From Acidobacteria bacterium UBA2161 (GTDB lineage Bacteria; Acidobacteriota; Vicinamibacteria; Vicinamibacterales; UBA823), in assembly GCA_002328835.1 (NCBI GenBank), contig DCWN01000030.1:46697-110696 (forward strand): DNA of 64,000 nt, written 5' to 3'. The notes beneath the pieces are model-generated. The model did no database searches and was not told the DNA's origin. It worked only from the letters and a program-made list of their open reading frames with translations. Within the stretch, counting starts at the first letter, position 1. Every line of letters begins with the position of its first letter. The translations under genes and the position numbers were made by a program. Below, piece by piece: positions 1 to 8,261 of this stretch.

Positions 1-256
1 CGGGATCGACCGATTCGGGCGCGTGGCCCTGGAGCCCGAGGATCACGGCCTTGTCAGATCCGTGGCCCTTGCCGGTCAGGCCCAGCGACCCGTACAGCTG
101 GACCGATACCGCTTGGACCGCCTCGATCTGGCCATCGCGCTCGAGTCGTCGCACGAACCGCGCCGCGGCGCGCATCGGACCGACCGTGTGGGAACTAGAC
201 GGACCGATGCCGATCGTGAAGATGTCCAGCGCGCTGACGATTCCAGACCGGTCCAC
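1..256 (-). CDS. sdaA: L-serine dehydratase, N-terminal part (cut by window edge)
   Basis: Deaminates L-serine to pyruvate and ammonia in the cytoplasm with an oxygen-labile 4Fe-4S cluster (family knowledge). Only the first 85 codons are inside the window; the rest lies to the left. Reading the minus strand from a GTG at 256 gives a start with ALDIFTIGIGPSSSHTVGPM, the signature of the serine dehydratase beta domain, and further on LYGSLGLTGKGHGSDKAV, also typical of the family. A GAGG lies seven bases before the GTG. It is divergent from the nitroreductase-MarR pair, and the AT-rich palindrome at 273-300 sits between them. The catalytic cluster-binding domain cannot be checked because it is outside the window. 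Confidence 0.85.
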   Translation of the reverse strand, partial: MDRSGIVSALDIFTIGIGPSSSHTVGPMRAAARFVRRLERDGQIEAVQAVSVQLYGSLGLTGKGHGSDKAVILGLQGHAPESVDP

Positions 257-272
257 GGGTTGACCTCTATTT

Positions 273-300
273 GTTCATACTATAACGTTATGATGTTAAC
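273..300. promoter_or_regulatory. AT-rich imperfect 28-bp palindrome, candidate MarR operator/promoter
   Basis: The two 14-base halves match their reverse complement at 10 of 14 positions. The core at 282-291 (ATAACGTTAT) is a perfect palindrome and the outer ends are GTT/AAC. It is strikingly AT-rich for this genome and lies between divergent sdaA and the nitroreductase-MarR pair. A loose -35 (TTGTTC, 271-276) with 17-bp spacing to TGTTAA (294-299) would place it on the nitroreductase promoter. MarR proteins commonly bind such palindromes in their own promoter region; binding here is inferred. Confidence 0.5.
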
Positions 301-345
301 TACATTACCACACGCCGGGCGGACGTCCGGCAGGGAGCGGTCCTC

Positions 346-1140
346 ATGTCAGAGACACCAGGCCTTCGACCCCTCGACCCGGCGGATCTCCAGGGTAACC
401 GAGCACGCTACGACGCCCTCATGGATGTCGTCGTCAATCGGATCACGACGCGCGAGTTCGATTCGAGCTTCGACGTTCCGCGAGAGCACTTCGAGCTGAT
501 CCTGGAGGCAGCCCGGCAGGCGCCGTCGGGCGCGAATTCCCAGCCGTGGCACTACATCATCGTGACCGAACAGCCGGTCAAGGAACAGATCGCCGAATAC
601 TTCGTCGGCGAACAGCAGCGCCGGATCGATCTGAACATGAAGTTTCCGACCCCGAACTACAGCGGGCTGGCAACGGCTCCCGGCTTCATCGTCGTCGTGA
701 CGGACTTCCGGTTCGTACGCGCCTTCCCGGTCCTGCGCGACGAGCACTCAGCCCTGGTCCGGTCCGAGGTGAACGACATGTACGTCCAGAACGCCGAACG
801 GATTCTCCTGCAGAGCGTCGCGGCGTCCACGATGTCGGCGCATCTGGCTGCGACGGCGCTCGGCTACAACGTCTGGTGGGTCACGGCGATCGGGCAAGAG
901 GGCGCGCAGAAAGCGATGAAGCCGCTGCTGGGGATCCCCGACGACCTCTCGGTGCTGGACATCATGTGCTTCGGCCCGCCCAAGACGAAGACCTACAAGC
1001 GCTGGAAGAAGTCGCTGGGTGAGATCATCAACTGGGACCAGTTCCAGCCCGAACATCATCTCTCCCTGGACCAGGTCGAGGAGTGGATCCAGACCCAGCG
1101 GCACAAGGTGATGTACCGCGATGCGAAGAACGTCGACTAG
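346..1140 (+). CDS. Nitroreductase-family FMN flavoprotein
   Basis: A 264-residue member of the FMN-dependent nitroreductase fold, which uses NAD(P)H to reduce nitro groups, quinones or other electron-poor aromatics (family knowledge). The amino-terminal NRITTREF (31-38) holds the phosphate-binding arginines R32 and R36, and APSGANSQPWH (59-69) is the flavin-contacting signature. A second helix-rich stretch, AAHLAAT-like with GYNVWWVT (about 152-170), is the usual FMN/dimer region. GGGAGCGG precedes the ATG. Its last 20 bases overlap the start of a MarR regulator, so the two are surely co-transcribed, which suggests induction by an aromatic ligand. The true substrate cannot be told from sequence. 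The nearby CoA-ligase/BamA and TRAP genes hint at aromatic or alicyclic acids. Confidence 0.85.
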   Translation: MSETPGLRPLDPADLQGNRARYDALMDVVVNRITTREFDSSFDVPREHFELILEAARQAPSGANSQPWHYIIVTEQPVKEQIAEYFVGEQQRRIDLNMKFPTPNYSGLATAPGFIVVVTDFRFVRAFPVLRDEHSALVRSEVNDMYVQNAERILLQSVAASTMSAHLAATALGYNVWWVTAIGQEGAQKAMKPLLGIPDDLSVLDIMCFGPPKTKTYKRWKKSLGEIINWDQFQPEHHLSLDQVEEWIQTQRHKVMYRDAKNVD

Positions 1141-1591
1141 TCGGCGGGTTGCGCGGCCGACTGTTCATCGGCTCGACGACTATGTCGGGCACCTGCTCCG
1201 GCGGGCGCATCTCATCAGCAGCGGGGTAACCGCGAAGTACATCCGCGACGTGGGCCTGACGCCGCCGCAGATGGCCGCCCTGCTCAAGCTCCGGGAGGTC
1301 GAACGGGTGTCTCAGAACGAACTGGGACGCCTGGTGGCCATGGAGCGCGCGAACATCCATGGCATCGTCTCCCGGTTGCTGACCCGCGGGCTCGTCGAAG
1401 CCACGACTGACGCCACCGACGCCAGGAAGACCGTCCTCCGGCTCTCAGGAAAGGGGCGCAAGCTGGTGGAAACCGTCGAACCGCTGCACTGGCAGGCGAT
1501 GGTCGAAACGATGAGCGTGCTGAACGGTCGCGAACGCGGCCAGTTGCTGCGACTCCTGAAGAAGTTCTGCGGCATCACCGCGCCGGGCTGA
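1121..1591 (+). CDS. MarR-family transcriptional regulator
   Basis: A 156-residue dimeric winged-helix regulator. Helices of the dimer interface lie at about 15-45. The DNA-binding domain runs from LTPPQMAALLKL (46-57) through the recognition helix NIHGIVSRLLTRGLVE (78-93) to the wing, which carries the conserved D100-A-R102. It starts inside the 3' end of the nitroreductase gene with a 20-base overlap. The ATG at 1121 is the first in-frame start; a shorter start further down would lose only a basic tail. It most likely controls the nitroreductase through the palindrome at 273-300. It may also control the aromatic-acid genes nearby. The ligand is unknown. Confidence 0.85.
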   Translation: MRRTSTSRRVARPTVHRLDDYVGHLLRRAHLISSGVTAKYIRDVGLTPPQMAALLKLREVERVSQNELGRLVAMERANIHGIVSRLLTRGLVEATTDATDARKTVLRLSGKGRKLVETVEPLHWQAMVETMSVLNGRERGQLLRLLKKFCGITAPG

Positions 1592-1627
1592 GCCTAGCGG
1601 CGATGACGGCGGCGGCGCCGGGATCGT

Positions 1628-3178
1628 CTACCTCACGACCGGCGCGGCGGCGCAGACGAAGCTCTCGGCCGAGCCTTCTGGTCCGTTGCCGTCGTAGACG
1701 GCCATCTCGGGATAGACGCAGACCCGGCGAGTCCGCACGACCTCGCCATCCTCGACGCGCTCGCCGATCAGCTCGCCGGGCGCTTCGCCTTCCTCGACCC
1801 AGGCGACGAGCGTCTCGAACCATGGAATGTTCGTGGCGCCGACGCCCGGTGCGGCGTGGAATCCCCCCGGCACCAGGTAGAACCTGTAGAAGTCGTCGAC
1901 CGGCCCCATGGTCTCGAGGACCTGCTTGAAGTAGTTGAGTGAATTGACCGGTGGGACCGCGGTGTCGGCCCAGTGATGGTAGTGAATCATCTTGCCGCCG
2001 CTCGCCCGGAGCGCCGACAGGTCGGGATCGTCCGCGTCGACGATGTCGGCCATCGCCGCCATCCGCGCTGGATCGGCGTCGAAGTCGAACGTTCGCCAGT
2101 CGTAGTCGGGATCGTCGTCGTCGAAGGCGGTGTACTTCATGAACGCTTCGGCCAGCGACAGGTACCTGGCGGTGTCGCTCTCGGGATAGACCACCCAGTC
2201 GAGCCAGGCGCTCTGCGGGCCCCGCGCCGCCATCCACGGCGGCTGCTCGCCGGCGATCTCGGCGCCCGGCGACTGTCCCGGAAACAACTGCCGCCCCTCG
2301 GAGTCGCGGACACCATCGTAGATCTTGGCCAGCGCGGCGATCTGCGCCGTGGTGAAACAGTCGGCCGTCGCGGCGCCATCGCACCGCGCCAGGTGCGCTT
2401 CGGGATCGAAGTCACAGACGAGCGGGTTGTCGATGACGCCATCCATGACGCCGTCGAGACCATCACAGCGGCCGTAGACCGCCTCGGCCAGCGCCGGCAT
2501 CTGGTCGGGGCGGACGTAGCCGTCGCCCGACATCGCCTGCGCCTTCCAGAGACCCCACATCTGGATCTTCGAGATGTTCAGCGTCGGCGCCGAGATCAGC
2601 ACCCCGTCGAAATCGTCGGGATATCGCTGGGCGGACATCAGGCCCTGCCGCCCGCCGGCGGATCCCCCGACGAAGTAGGCATAGGCCGCGGGCTCGTCGT
2701 AGAACGCCTCGATGACACCCTTGACGGCGACGACCGTGACGTGGACGGCACGGAACCCGAAGTCGATCTCCTTCTGCCGGTTGTTGTAGCCATAGCGGCT
2801 GTCGCCCTCGGTCGCGTAGTCGTAACCCTGATCGGTCGAGGCGGCCGCATACCCCATCCGCCGCGCATCGGCCATCCGGCGGTCGTTGACCCGCCCGCCC
2901 GACCCGGCGTTATCGACCATGTAGAAGCGGCCGTTCCAGGGCAGCGGCAGCTGCGCCTCGAATCCGACGTCGGGCAAGACCGTGCCGGCGACCCGGCAGT
3001 AGCCCGCCCCTCCGCCGTCGGCCTCGACAAAGCGTGCGGCGATCAGCGTCACCGAAGGCTGGGAGAACGCGTACAGCACCTGATGGCACGCGTCGGACCG
3101 TTCGTCCGCCACCGCCGAATGGGAAACGGCAAGCGTCCCCACGACCATCAGAACCAACACGCCAGTGCTACGCATCAC
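1628..3178 (-). CDS. Secreted tannase/feruloyl-esterase-family hydrolase
   Basis: A 516-residue alpha/beta hydrolase of the tannase family, which cleaves esters of gallic, ferulic or related phenolic acids (family knowledge). A signal peptide (1-24, cleavage near SAVA-DE) sends it out of the cytoplasm. The nucleophile elbow is GGSAGGRQ (171-178, S173). The acid and base are probably D405 in HHWADTAVPP and H441 in GGFHAAPG. DGLDGVMDGVIDNP (239-252) is the calcium-binding loop typical of tannases. The start is GTG-ATG (3178/3175) after a GGGGGAGA. It is the last gene of the TRAP operon, 34 bases after dctM, so the transporter may import the acid it releases. A related mono(2-hydroxyethyl) terephthalate-type activity is possible; the exact ester is not predictable. 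Confidence 0.85.
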   Translation of the reverse strand: MMRSTGVLVLMVVGTLAVSHSAVADERSDACHQVLYAFSQPSVTLIAARFVEADGGGAGYCRVAGTVLPDVGFEAQLPLPWNGRFYMVDNAGSGGRVNDRRMADARRMGYAAASTDQGYDYATEGDSRYGYNNRQKEIDFGFRAVHVTVVAVKGVIEAFYDEPAAYAYFVGGSAGGRQGLMSAQRYPDDFDGVLISAPTLNISKIQMWGLWKAQAMSGDGYVRPDQMPALAEAVYGRCDGLDGVMDGVIDNPLVCDFDPEAHLARCDGAATADCFTTAQIAALAKIYDGVRDSEGRQLFPGQSPGAEIAGEQPPWMAARGPQSAWLDWVVYPESDTARYLSLAEAFMKYTAFDDDDPDYDWRTFDFDADPARMAAMADIVDADDPDLSALRASGGKMIHYHHWADTAVPPVNSLNYFKQVLETMGPVDDFYRFYLVPGGFHAAPGVGATNIPWFETLVAWVEEGEAPGELIGERVEDGEVVRTRRVCVYPEMAVYDGNGPEGSAESFVCAAAPVVR

Positions 3179-3212
3179 GTCTTCTCCCCCGGTGACCTAC
3201 CGTCACACCACC

Positions 3213-4478
3213 CTATCGAACCAACGCCGTGGCCAGCCACGGCTGCCAACTCACCAACCCAAGCACGACCGCCGTCGTGACCAGAAACGGGAGCACCGCC
3301 ACGAACACTCGACCGGGCGGGATGCCTGCCGCGGCCGATGCCACGTAGAGCCCGGTACCCACGGGCGGCGTCAGCAGGCCGAGTACGAGGTTGATGCACA
3401 TGACCACGCCGAAGTGAAATGGGTCGATACCGTACACCCCGGTCGCAATCGGCAGCAGGATCGGCGCGACCATGATCATCGCCGGGATGCCGTCGATGAC
3501 CGTCCCGATGAGCAGCAGCGCGACGTTGGTCAACAGCATGAAGACGAACGGGTCAGCCGTCAATGCCACCAGCGCGCCCGCCAGCTGCTGCGGCAGCTGC
3601 TCGAAGACTAGCACCCAGCCGAACAGTCCGGCTGTCGCGATGATGAAGAGGATGACCGACGCGTTCATCCCGGCCTGCACCACCGCACGCCAGGCCTGCG
3701 CCCACTCCAGTTCACGGTAGTACCACCGGCCGAGAATCACGGCCGCCAGGGCGGCCAGCGCCGCCGCCTCGGTCGGCGTGGCAATTCCGAACATCACGCT
3801 GCCAAGAATCACGGCCGGGATCGCCGCCGCCGGCAGTCCGTCCAACACGGCACGACGCCGCGCCGAAGAGCTCATGGCCGCAGCCCGCGGATAATCGTGG
3901 GTGCGTCCGAGCCATCGCACGGCGAGCACGAACCCGCCAAGCATGAGGACGCCGGGCAGGATGCCGGCCAGGAACATGTCGCCGATCGATACCTGGGCGA
4001 TCACGCCGAAGATGATGAACAGCATCGACGGCGGAATGACCGGCGACAGCAAGCCACCGGCTGCCGTCGTCGCCGCGGCGAAATCCCTGGAGTATCCGTG
4101 CTTCGCCATCTCGGGCACCATGACCCGGGACATCACCGCGATCTGGACGACAGCCGAGCCCAGGATGGACGCCACCATCGTATTGGCCAGCAAGTTGACA
4201 TAGGCCAGTCCGCCGCGGGTTGCGCCGGCCGCCACCGAGGCGGCCCTGATGAGGCGCGCTGTGATGCCGCCGGCGCTCATCAGCTCCCCTACCAGCATGA
4301 AGAGCGGAATGGCCAGCAGCCCGTAGTTCTCGGTCGCACCGAACAGCTGCAGCATGTACGACTGGAACAGCACGGTGTTGTCGGTCAGGACGATGTAGGC
4401 GCCGGCCGACACACCGAGCACGACGGCCACGGGCAGGCCGAACAGCAACAGGCCGAGGAAGATCGCCGCGAGTGTCAT
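3213..4478 (-). CDS. dctM: TRAP transporter large permease (DctM)
   Basis: The 421-residue large inner-membrane subunit of a tripartite ATP-independent periplasmic transporter, which moves organic acids with a sodium gradient (family knowledge). It is hydrophobic throughout, with about 12 membrane segments. The family blocks are ASILGSAVVQIAVMSRVM, the loop GGLLSPVIPPSMLFIIFGV and, near the end, NLVLGLLTPPVGTGLYVA. Its ATG overlaps the dctQ stop in ATGA, showing translational coupling. The downstream neighbour is the tannase-like gene. The substrate is set by DctP; context favours a carboxylate, perhaps aromatic. Confidence 0.93.
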   Translation of the reverse strand: MTLAAIFLGLLLFGLPVAVVLGVSAGAYIVLTDNTVLFQSYMLQLFGATENYGLLAIPLFMLVGELMSAGGITARLIRAASVAAGATRGGLAYVNLLANTMVASILGSAVVQIAVMSRVMVPEMAKHGYSRDFAAATTAAGGLLSPVIPPSMLFIIFGVIAQVSIGDMFLAGILPGVLMLGGFVLAVRWLGRTHDYPRAAAMSSSARRRAVLDGLPAAAIPAVILGSVMFGIATPTEAAALAALAAVILGRWYYRELEWAQAWRAVVQAGMNASVILFIIATAGLFGWVLVFEQLPQQLAGALVALTADPFVFMLLTNVALLLIGTVIDGIPAMIMVAPILLPIATGVYGIDPFHFGVVMCINLVLGLLTPPVGTGLYVASAAAGIPPGRVFVAVLPFLVTTAVVLGLVSWQPWLATALVR

Positions 4479-5092
4479 GGGCGCTCGGCCCCACCGCGTA
4501 CGAGGAGGGCCTCAAGCGAATCGAGCCAGTTGGCGCTGGCGTGCAGACACGTCAGGACGGCCATGACCGGCATGATCAACCAGACCCACCACTTGGCGAT
4601 GCCCAGCGTCGACGTCTGCTCCCGGTACACGAAGTTGAAGCTCGCCTGAATGAACGCGCCGACATCGAAGTCCGCGGCGACTAGCAGCCGCGGATCGAAC
4701 CAGAGCCAACTGAAGACGACGAGCGAGGCGCCGAACGCCACGACGACCGTGTCGCGAAGCAGCGTGAGCCAGGGACGGAACCATGCGGGCGAGGCGTCGT
4801 GCGCGAGCGTGATGGCTGTGGCCTGCCGGCCGCGAACGCTGGCCGCCGCGCCGAGCATGAACGCCCAGACAGCTGTGTAGATGGCCAGCTCATCGACCCA
4901 GAAGAGGGCGACGTTGAACGCGCGCGTCACGACGTTCAGCAGGATCAGCAGCAGCGTGGCGAGCACGAGCGCGCCGACCGCCTGCTGTTGCCACCACGCC
5001 GCCGCGTCGGCGACGCGGCCCAGCAGGCTCCGGCAGGTTGCGAGTAATGGGGCGTCGGTGCGCACGGCCAGGGAGTTCCGAGGCTCGGTCAC
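4475..5092 (-). CDS. dctQ: TRAP transporter small permease (DctQ)
   Basis: The small membrane subunit, 205 residues when started at GTG 5092. That GTG overlaps the dctP stop as GTGA, so I prefer it to the longer upstream frame, which would run back through dctP. Four membrane helices are visible. VVTRAFNVALFWVDELAIYT (about 53-72) matches the family pattern of an arginine before a W/F-x-x-E on the second helix. The upstream extension is arginine-rich and looks like out-of-frame dctP. It stops within ATGA at the dctM start. Confidence 0.88.
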   Translation of the reverse strand: MTEPRNSLAVRTDAPLLATCRSLLGRVADAAAWWQQQAVGALVLATLLLILLNVVTRAFNVALFWVDELAIYTAVWAFMLGAAASVRGRQATAITLAHDASPAWFRPWLTLLRDTVVVAFGASLVVFSWLWFDPRLLVAADFDVGAFIQASFNFVYREQTSTLGIAKWWVWLIMPVMAVLTCLHASANWLDSLEALLVRGGAERP

Positions 5093-6078
5093 TGAGGCGA
5101 GGAGCGCCCGGCGTTCGCCGCGGCTTCCGCCTTCAAGGTCGCGAGGATGGGCGCCTGGCGCGACCAGATCGCCTCCCACTCCGCAATCACGGAGCCGAAC
5201 GATGCCGCATTCACTTCGATGATCTCGACATCGGCGTCGCGGATGGACGTTTCCCACTGCCGTTCCTGCTCGACGTACTCATCCATCACGCGGTCGAGGT
5301 GTGTCCGCATCAGTCGGCCCACCAACTCCCGATCCGCTTCGCTCAGGCGGAGCCAGGTCCGGCCGGAGATGACACCGACCGACGGGAACATCATGTGGTT
5401 GGACAGCATCAGCGTGTTGGCCGACTCGAAGTACTTCACCTTCCAGATCGCCTCGAGGTCCATGTCGATGGCGTCGATTTGCCCGTTGGTGAGCGCGTCG
5501 TACACCGACGCGAGCGGCATCGGCGTGGGCGCCGCGCCGAGCAGTTGGTAGAAGTCCCGCAGCGGCACGAACGGCGTAATGCGAATCTTCCGGCCGCCAA
5601 GGTCGGCAGGCACCGCCAGTGCATCGCGGGCCAGAATCTGACGCATGCCCGCCAGGCAGTATCCCAGCCCGAAGACACCGATCTCCTGTGGCAGCGCGTC
5701 CAGCATCCGCTGCGCGGTTCCGCCGCGCAGCAGCGCTGCGGCCTCGCCGACGTCCGCGACGAGATACGGCGCGTAGAAGGCCCCGAATTGCGGCAAGCGG
5801 TTCGTGATTTCCGACACCGTCAGGATGGCGAAATCCAGCGCGCCCGTCTGCAGCAACTGCAGCAGCTGCGCTTCGGTGCCGAGCTGGCGGGCAGGGAACA
5901 CGGCGAGCGTATGCTCGCCGTCGGTCGCGGCCTCGAGCGCCTCGCCGAATCGGATCGCCGCCTCGGTCCAGAGGTGCGTCGGCGGCGTGATCAATCCGAG
6001 GCGGAACTCGCGCGCGGTCGCCGGGCTCGCGCCCGTCAGCGTGCCGATCAGCGCCATCGCCAGAATCACCACGCGCAT
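5089..6078 (-). CDS. dctP: TRAP transporter substrate-binding protein (DctP)
   Basis: The periplasmic binding subunit of the TRAP system, 329 residues from ATG 6078. This start gives a clean signal peptide (MRVVILAMALIGTLTGASPATA) followed by REFRLGLITPP; the frame remains open further upstream, but that part is not hydrophobic. The mature protein shows the TRAP pattern KIRITPFVPLRDFYQLLGAA, whose arginine normally pairs with the substrate carboxylate, and then VYDALTNGQIDAID. It is first in the operon dctP-dctQ-dctM-tannase and diverges from the CoA-ligase/BamA operon across 287 bases. In that gap I see no clear promoter or operator. The substrate is inferred to be a carboxylic acid. Confidence 0.92.
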   Translation of the reverse strand: MRVVILAMALIGTLTGASPATAREFRLGLITPPTHLWTEAAIRFGEALEAATDGEHTLAVFPARQLGTEAQLLQLLQTGALDFAILTVSEITNRLPQFGAFYAPYLVADVGEAAALLRGGTAQRMLDALPQEIGVFGLGYCLAGMRQILARDALAVPADLGGRKIRITPFVPLRDFYQLLGAAPTPMPLASVYDALTNGQIDAIDMDLEAIWKVKYFESANTLMLSNHMMFPSVGVISGRTWLRLSEADRELVGRLMRTHLDRVMDEYVEQERQWETSIRDADVEIIEVNAASFGSVIAEWEAIWSRQAPILATLKAEAAANAGRSSPQ

Positions 6079-6365
6079 GGTCGTCTTGCCTGTGACGAGA
6101 GAGTAACCTCTCCGCTCCCCGATTGGATCATCGATTCCGTCGAGTTGCCAGACTGCCCGGGTGAACCGTCGCTGGCGGACGGTGAACGGCGTCTCATCCG
6201 GCGCTATGCCCTGGGCGGTCCACGTGCGCTTGTTCCCAGGTGCTCGAGTTGAGACAATCGTCGAGGGGACCTTGCGGCGATGACTGGCTGGCGGCGCGTT
6301 TGGACGAGAGAGCAGTTCGCGATCGGCGCTGACAAGCGGCCCACACAAGCCTGAGGTGTCCATCG

Positions 6366-7769
6366 ATGCAGAGGTCTGCGATCCCGAAGGCGAACAGATA
6401 CTTCTTGAAGAAGCTGGAGACGCTGTCACTCGACGAGCTGAGACGGTTGCAGTTCAGCAAGACCAAGGAGACCCTGGAGCGCGTGTACTCCAAGAGCGCC
6501 TTCTATCGCGAGCTCTTCGACAAAGCACGAGTCACACCGGAAGACTTCAAGGCCCTATCGGACATCGCCAGGTTCCCATTCATCGACAAGGACGAGCTGT
6601 TGCAGGACCAGCGGGCTCATCCGCCGTTCGGGCGAACGCTGTGCGTCCCCCCCGGCCGGACCCGCCGCATCAACCTGACCAGCGGCACGTCCGGGCTCGG
6701 CCAGGAAGTGCACTGCCACGACGAAACGTCGATCCGCGCGGCCAACGCCTCCACCGCCTCGCACTTTGCGGCGATCGGGTTGCGCAAAGGCGACGTGTCG
6801 GCGGTGCTGCATCCCCTGGGTACGATGACGGGCGGCATGCTGTCGTACGAAGGCCTGCGCCACTGTGGTGCCGTACCGCTGCCGCTTGCGGTGTTCGACA
6901 CGAACCAGAAGGTCGACATGATGAGGCGATTCTCGCTCTGTCACATGCTGACGACCCCTGCCTACCTGACGCGGGTCACGGCCGTCTGCATGGAACACGA
7001 CCTGGAGCCGAAGACGGTGTTCCCACACCTGAAGGGCATCACGCTGTCGACGGAACCCTTCACGGTTGCCTGGGCGGAGCGGATGGAAGAGATCTGGGGC
7101 ACCGTGGTCCACGACATCTACGGGTCGAGCCAGCTGAATCTGAACTTTGCCATCACCTGCAAGTATGGTGCTGTGCCGGATGGCGAATTCGGGTGTTATC
7201 ACCTGGCCGAGCATTTCGCGCTGGTCGAGGTCCTGAACAGAGAGACTGACCGACCCGCCGCCGTCGGGGAATGGGGGGAACCGGTGGTCACGACCTTTTC
7301 ACGGCACGCGATGCCGCTCGTTCGGTTCAGGTCGAACGACCGGGTGAGGTTGCTGCCACCAGGATCGTGCGACTGCGGGCGCACGTCCGGCGCACTCTGG
7401 GAAGTAGGAACGATCTCGCGCTATGACGACATGCTGAAGATCAAGGCCACCAATGTCTGGCCGCAGACGATTGATGAGGCGGTCTTCTCGTTTGACGAGA
7501 TCGAGGAGTACAACGGCCGCGTATACATCAAGAGCGACGGTCATGAATGCGCCGCGATCAGCGCCGAGTTCAAGCCACACACGGTCGATGAGGAGGCCAG
7601 AACGGCTATCCTTCGAAGACTGAGCAAGAAGATCAAGACGATGACGCAGGTCACGATGGACGTCGAGGAGGTTCCGCACGGTACGCTGCCACGATTCGAA
7701 TACAAGGCGAGGCGCTGGAGCGACGAACGCACCAAAGGACTGGAACAGGTCAAGTTCCTGGAGAAATAG
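6366..7769 (+). CDS. PaaK-like CoA ligase (adenylate-forming)
   Basis: A 467-residue member of the phenylacetate-CoA ligase branch of adenylate-forming enzymes, which activates a carboxylic acid to its CoA thioester at the cost of ATP (family knowledge). The phosphate-binding loop is LTSGTSGLGQE (104-114). DIYGSSQLN (240-248) is the adenine-site motif, RSNDRVRL (322-329) holds the ribose-binding aspartate and CDCGRTSG follows it. The C-terminal swivel domain contains LPRFEYKARRW (431-441), where the catalytic lysine is expected. It is first in a three-gene operon with a thioesterase and BamA. The natural reading is activation of an aromatic or cyclic acid imported by the divergent TRAP system. 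It lacks close similarity to a ligase whose substrate I could name. Confidence 0.85.
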   Translation: MQRSAIPKANRYFLKKLETLSLDELRRLQFSKTKETLERVYSKSAFYRELFDKARVTPEDFKALSDIARFPFIDKDELLQDQRAHPPFGRTLCVPPGRTRRINLTSGTSGLGQEVHCHDETSIRAANASTASHFAAIGLRKGDVSAVLHPLGTMTGGMLSYEGLRHCGAVPLPLAVFDTNQKVDMMRRFSLCHMLTTPAYLTRVTAVCMEHDLEPKTVFPHLKGITLSTEPFTVAWAERMEEIWGTVVHDIYGSSQLNLNFAITCKYGAVPDGEFGCYHLAEHFALVEVLNRETDRPAAVGEWGEPVVTTFSRHAMPLVRFRSNDRVRLLPPGSCDCGRTSGALWEVGTISRYDDMLKIKATNVWPQTIDEAVFSFDEIEEYNGRVYIKSDGHECAAISAEFKPHTVDEEARTAILRRLSKKIKTMTQVTMDVEEVPHGTLPRFEYKARRWSDERTKGLEQVKFLEK

Positions 7770-7805
7770 GATGCGCTCGCGGCTCTCACCCGAAGGACCA
7801 GTGTC

Positions 7806-8261
7806 GTGGAAGACCTCCTGAAGGGATTCCCGGTCGTCGTCGAACAACCCTTGAACTGGGGCGACATGGACATGCACGGCCATATCAACAACGTGTGGCT
7901 CTTCCGGTACATCGAGAATGCGCGGATCGCGTACTACGAGGCGATCGGAAAGCACCAGCATGAGCAGGCCAGCGGTACGAGCTTCGTGCTGGCCGCGACC
8001 TCGTGCACGTTCAAGTCAGCCTTGGTGTACCCCGACGTCGCGGTCGTCGGCGCGAGGATCGAAGAGATCCTGACGGACCGAGCGGTCATGGGCTATCGGG
8101 TGGTCAGCCGGGAACATCATCGGGTTGCGGCCGAGGCCCGTGCGACTCTCGTATCGTACGACTATGCAAAGGGCGAGAAGGTCGTGTTCCCGGAGGTCTT
8201 GACGCAGCGGATTCATGCACTGGAAGGCAAATCATACCGAGGCAAGGAGCAACAGCGATGA
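7806..8261 (+). CDS. Acyl-CoA thioesterase, 4HBT hot-dog fold
   Basis: A 151-residue hot-dog-fold thioesterase that hydrolyses acyl-CoA to acid and free CoA (family knowledge). NWGDMDMHGHINN (17-29) matches the catalytic loop of the 4-hydroxybenzoyl-CoA thioesterase class, with D22 as the likely catalytic acid and HINN the conserved turn. The GTG at 7806 is the only sensible start. The stop overlaps the bamA start as ATGA, so the two are translationally coupled. In anaerobic aromatic pathways such enzymes are thought to recycle CoA from dead-end thioesters; this role is inferred here. Confidence 0.85.
   Translation: MEDLLKGFPVVVEQPLNWGDMDMHGHINNVWLFRYIENARIAYYEAIGKHQHEQASGTSFVLAATSCTFKSALVYPDVAVVGARIEEILTDRAVMGYRVVSREHHRVAAEARATLVSYDYAKGEKVVFPEVLTQRIHALEGKSYRGKEQQR

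Noticed and set aside
6079..6365. Shared regulator site between the divergent TRAP and CoA-ligase operons
   Set aside because: No convincing palindrome or -35/-10 pair could be read here, so I report none.
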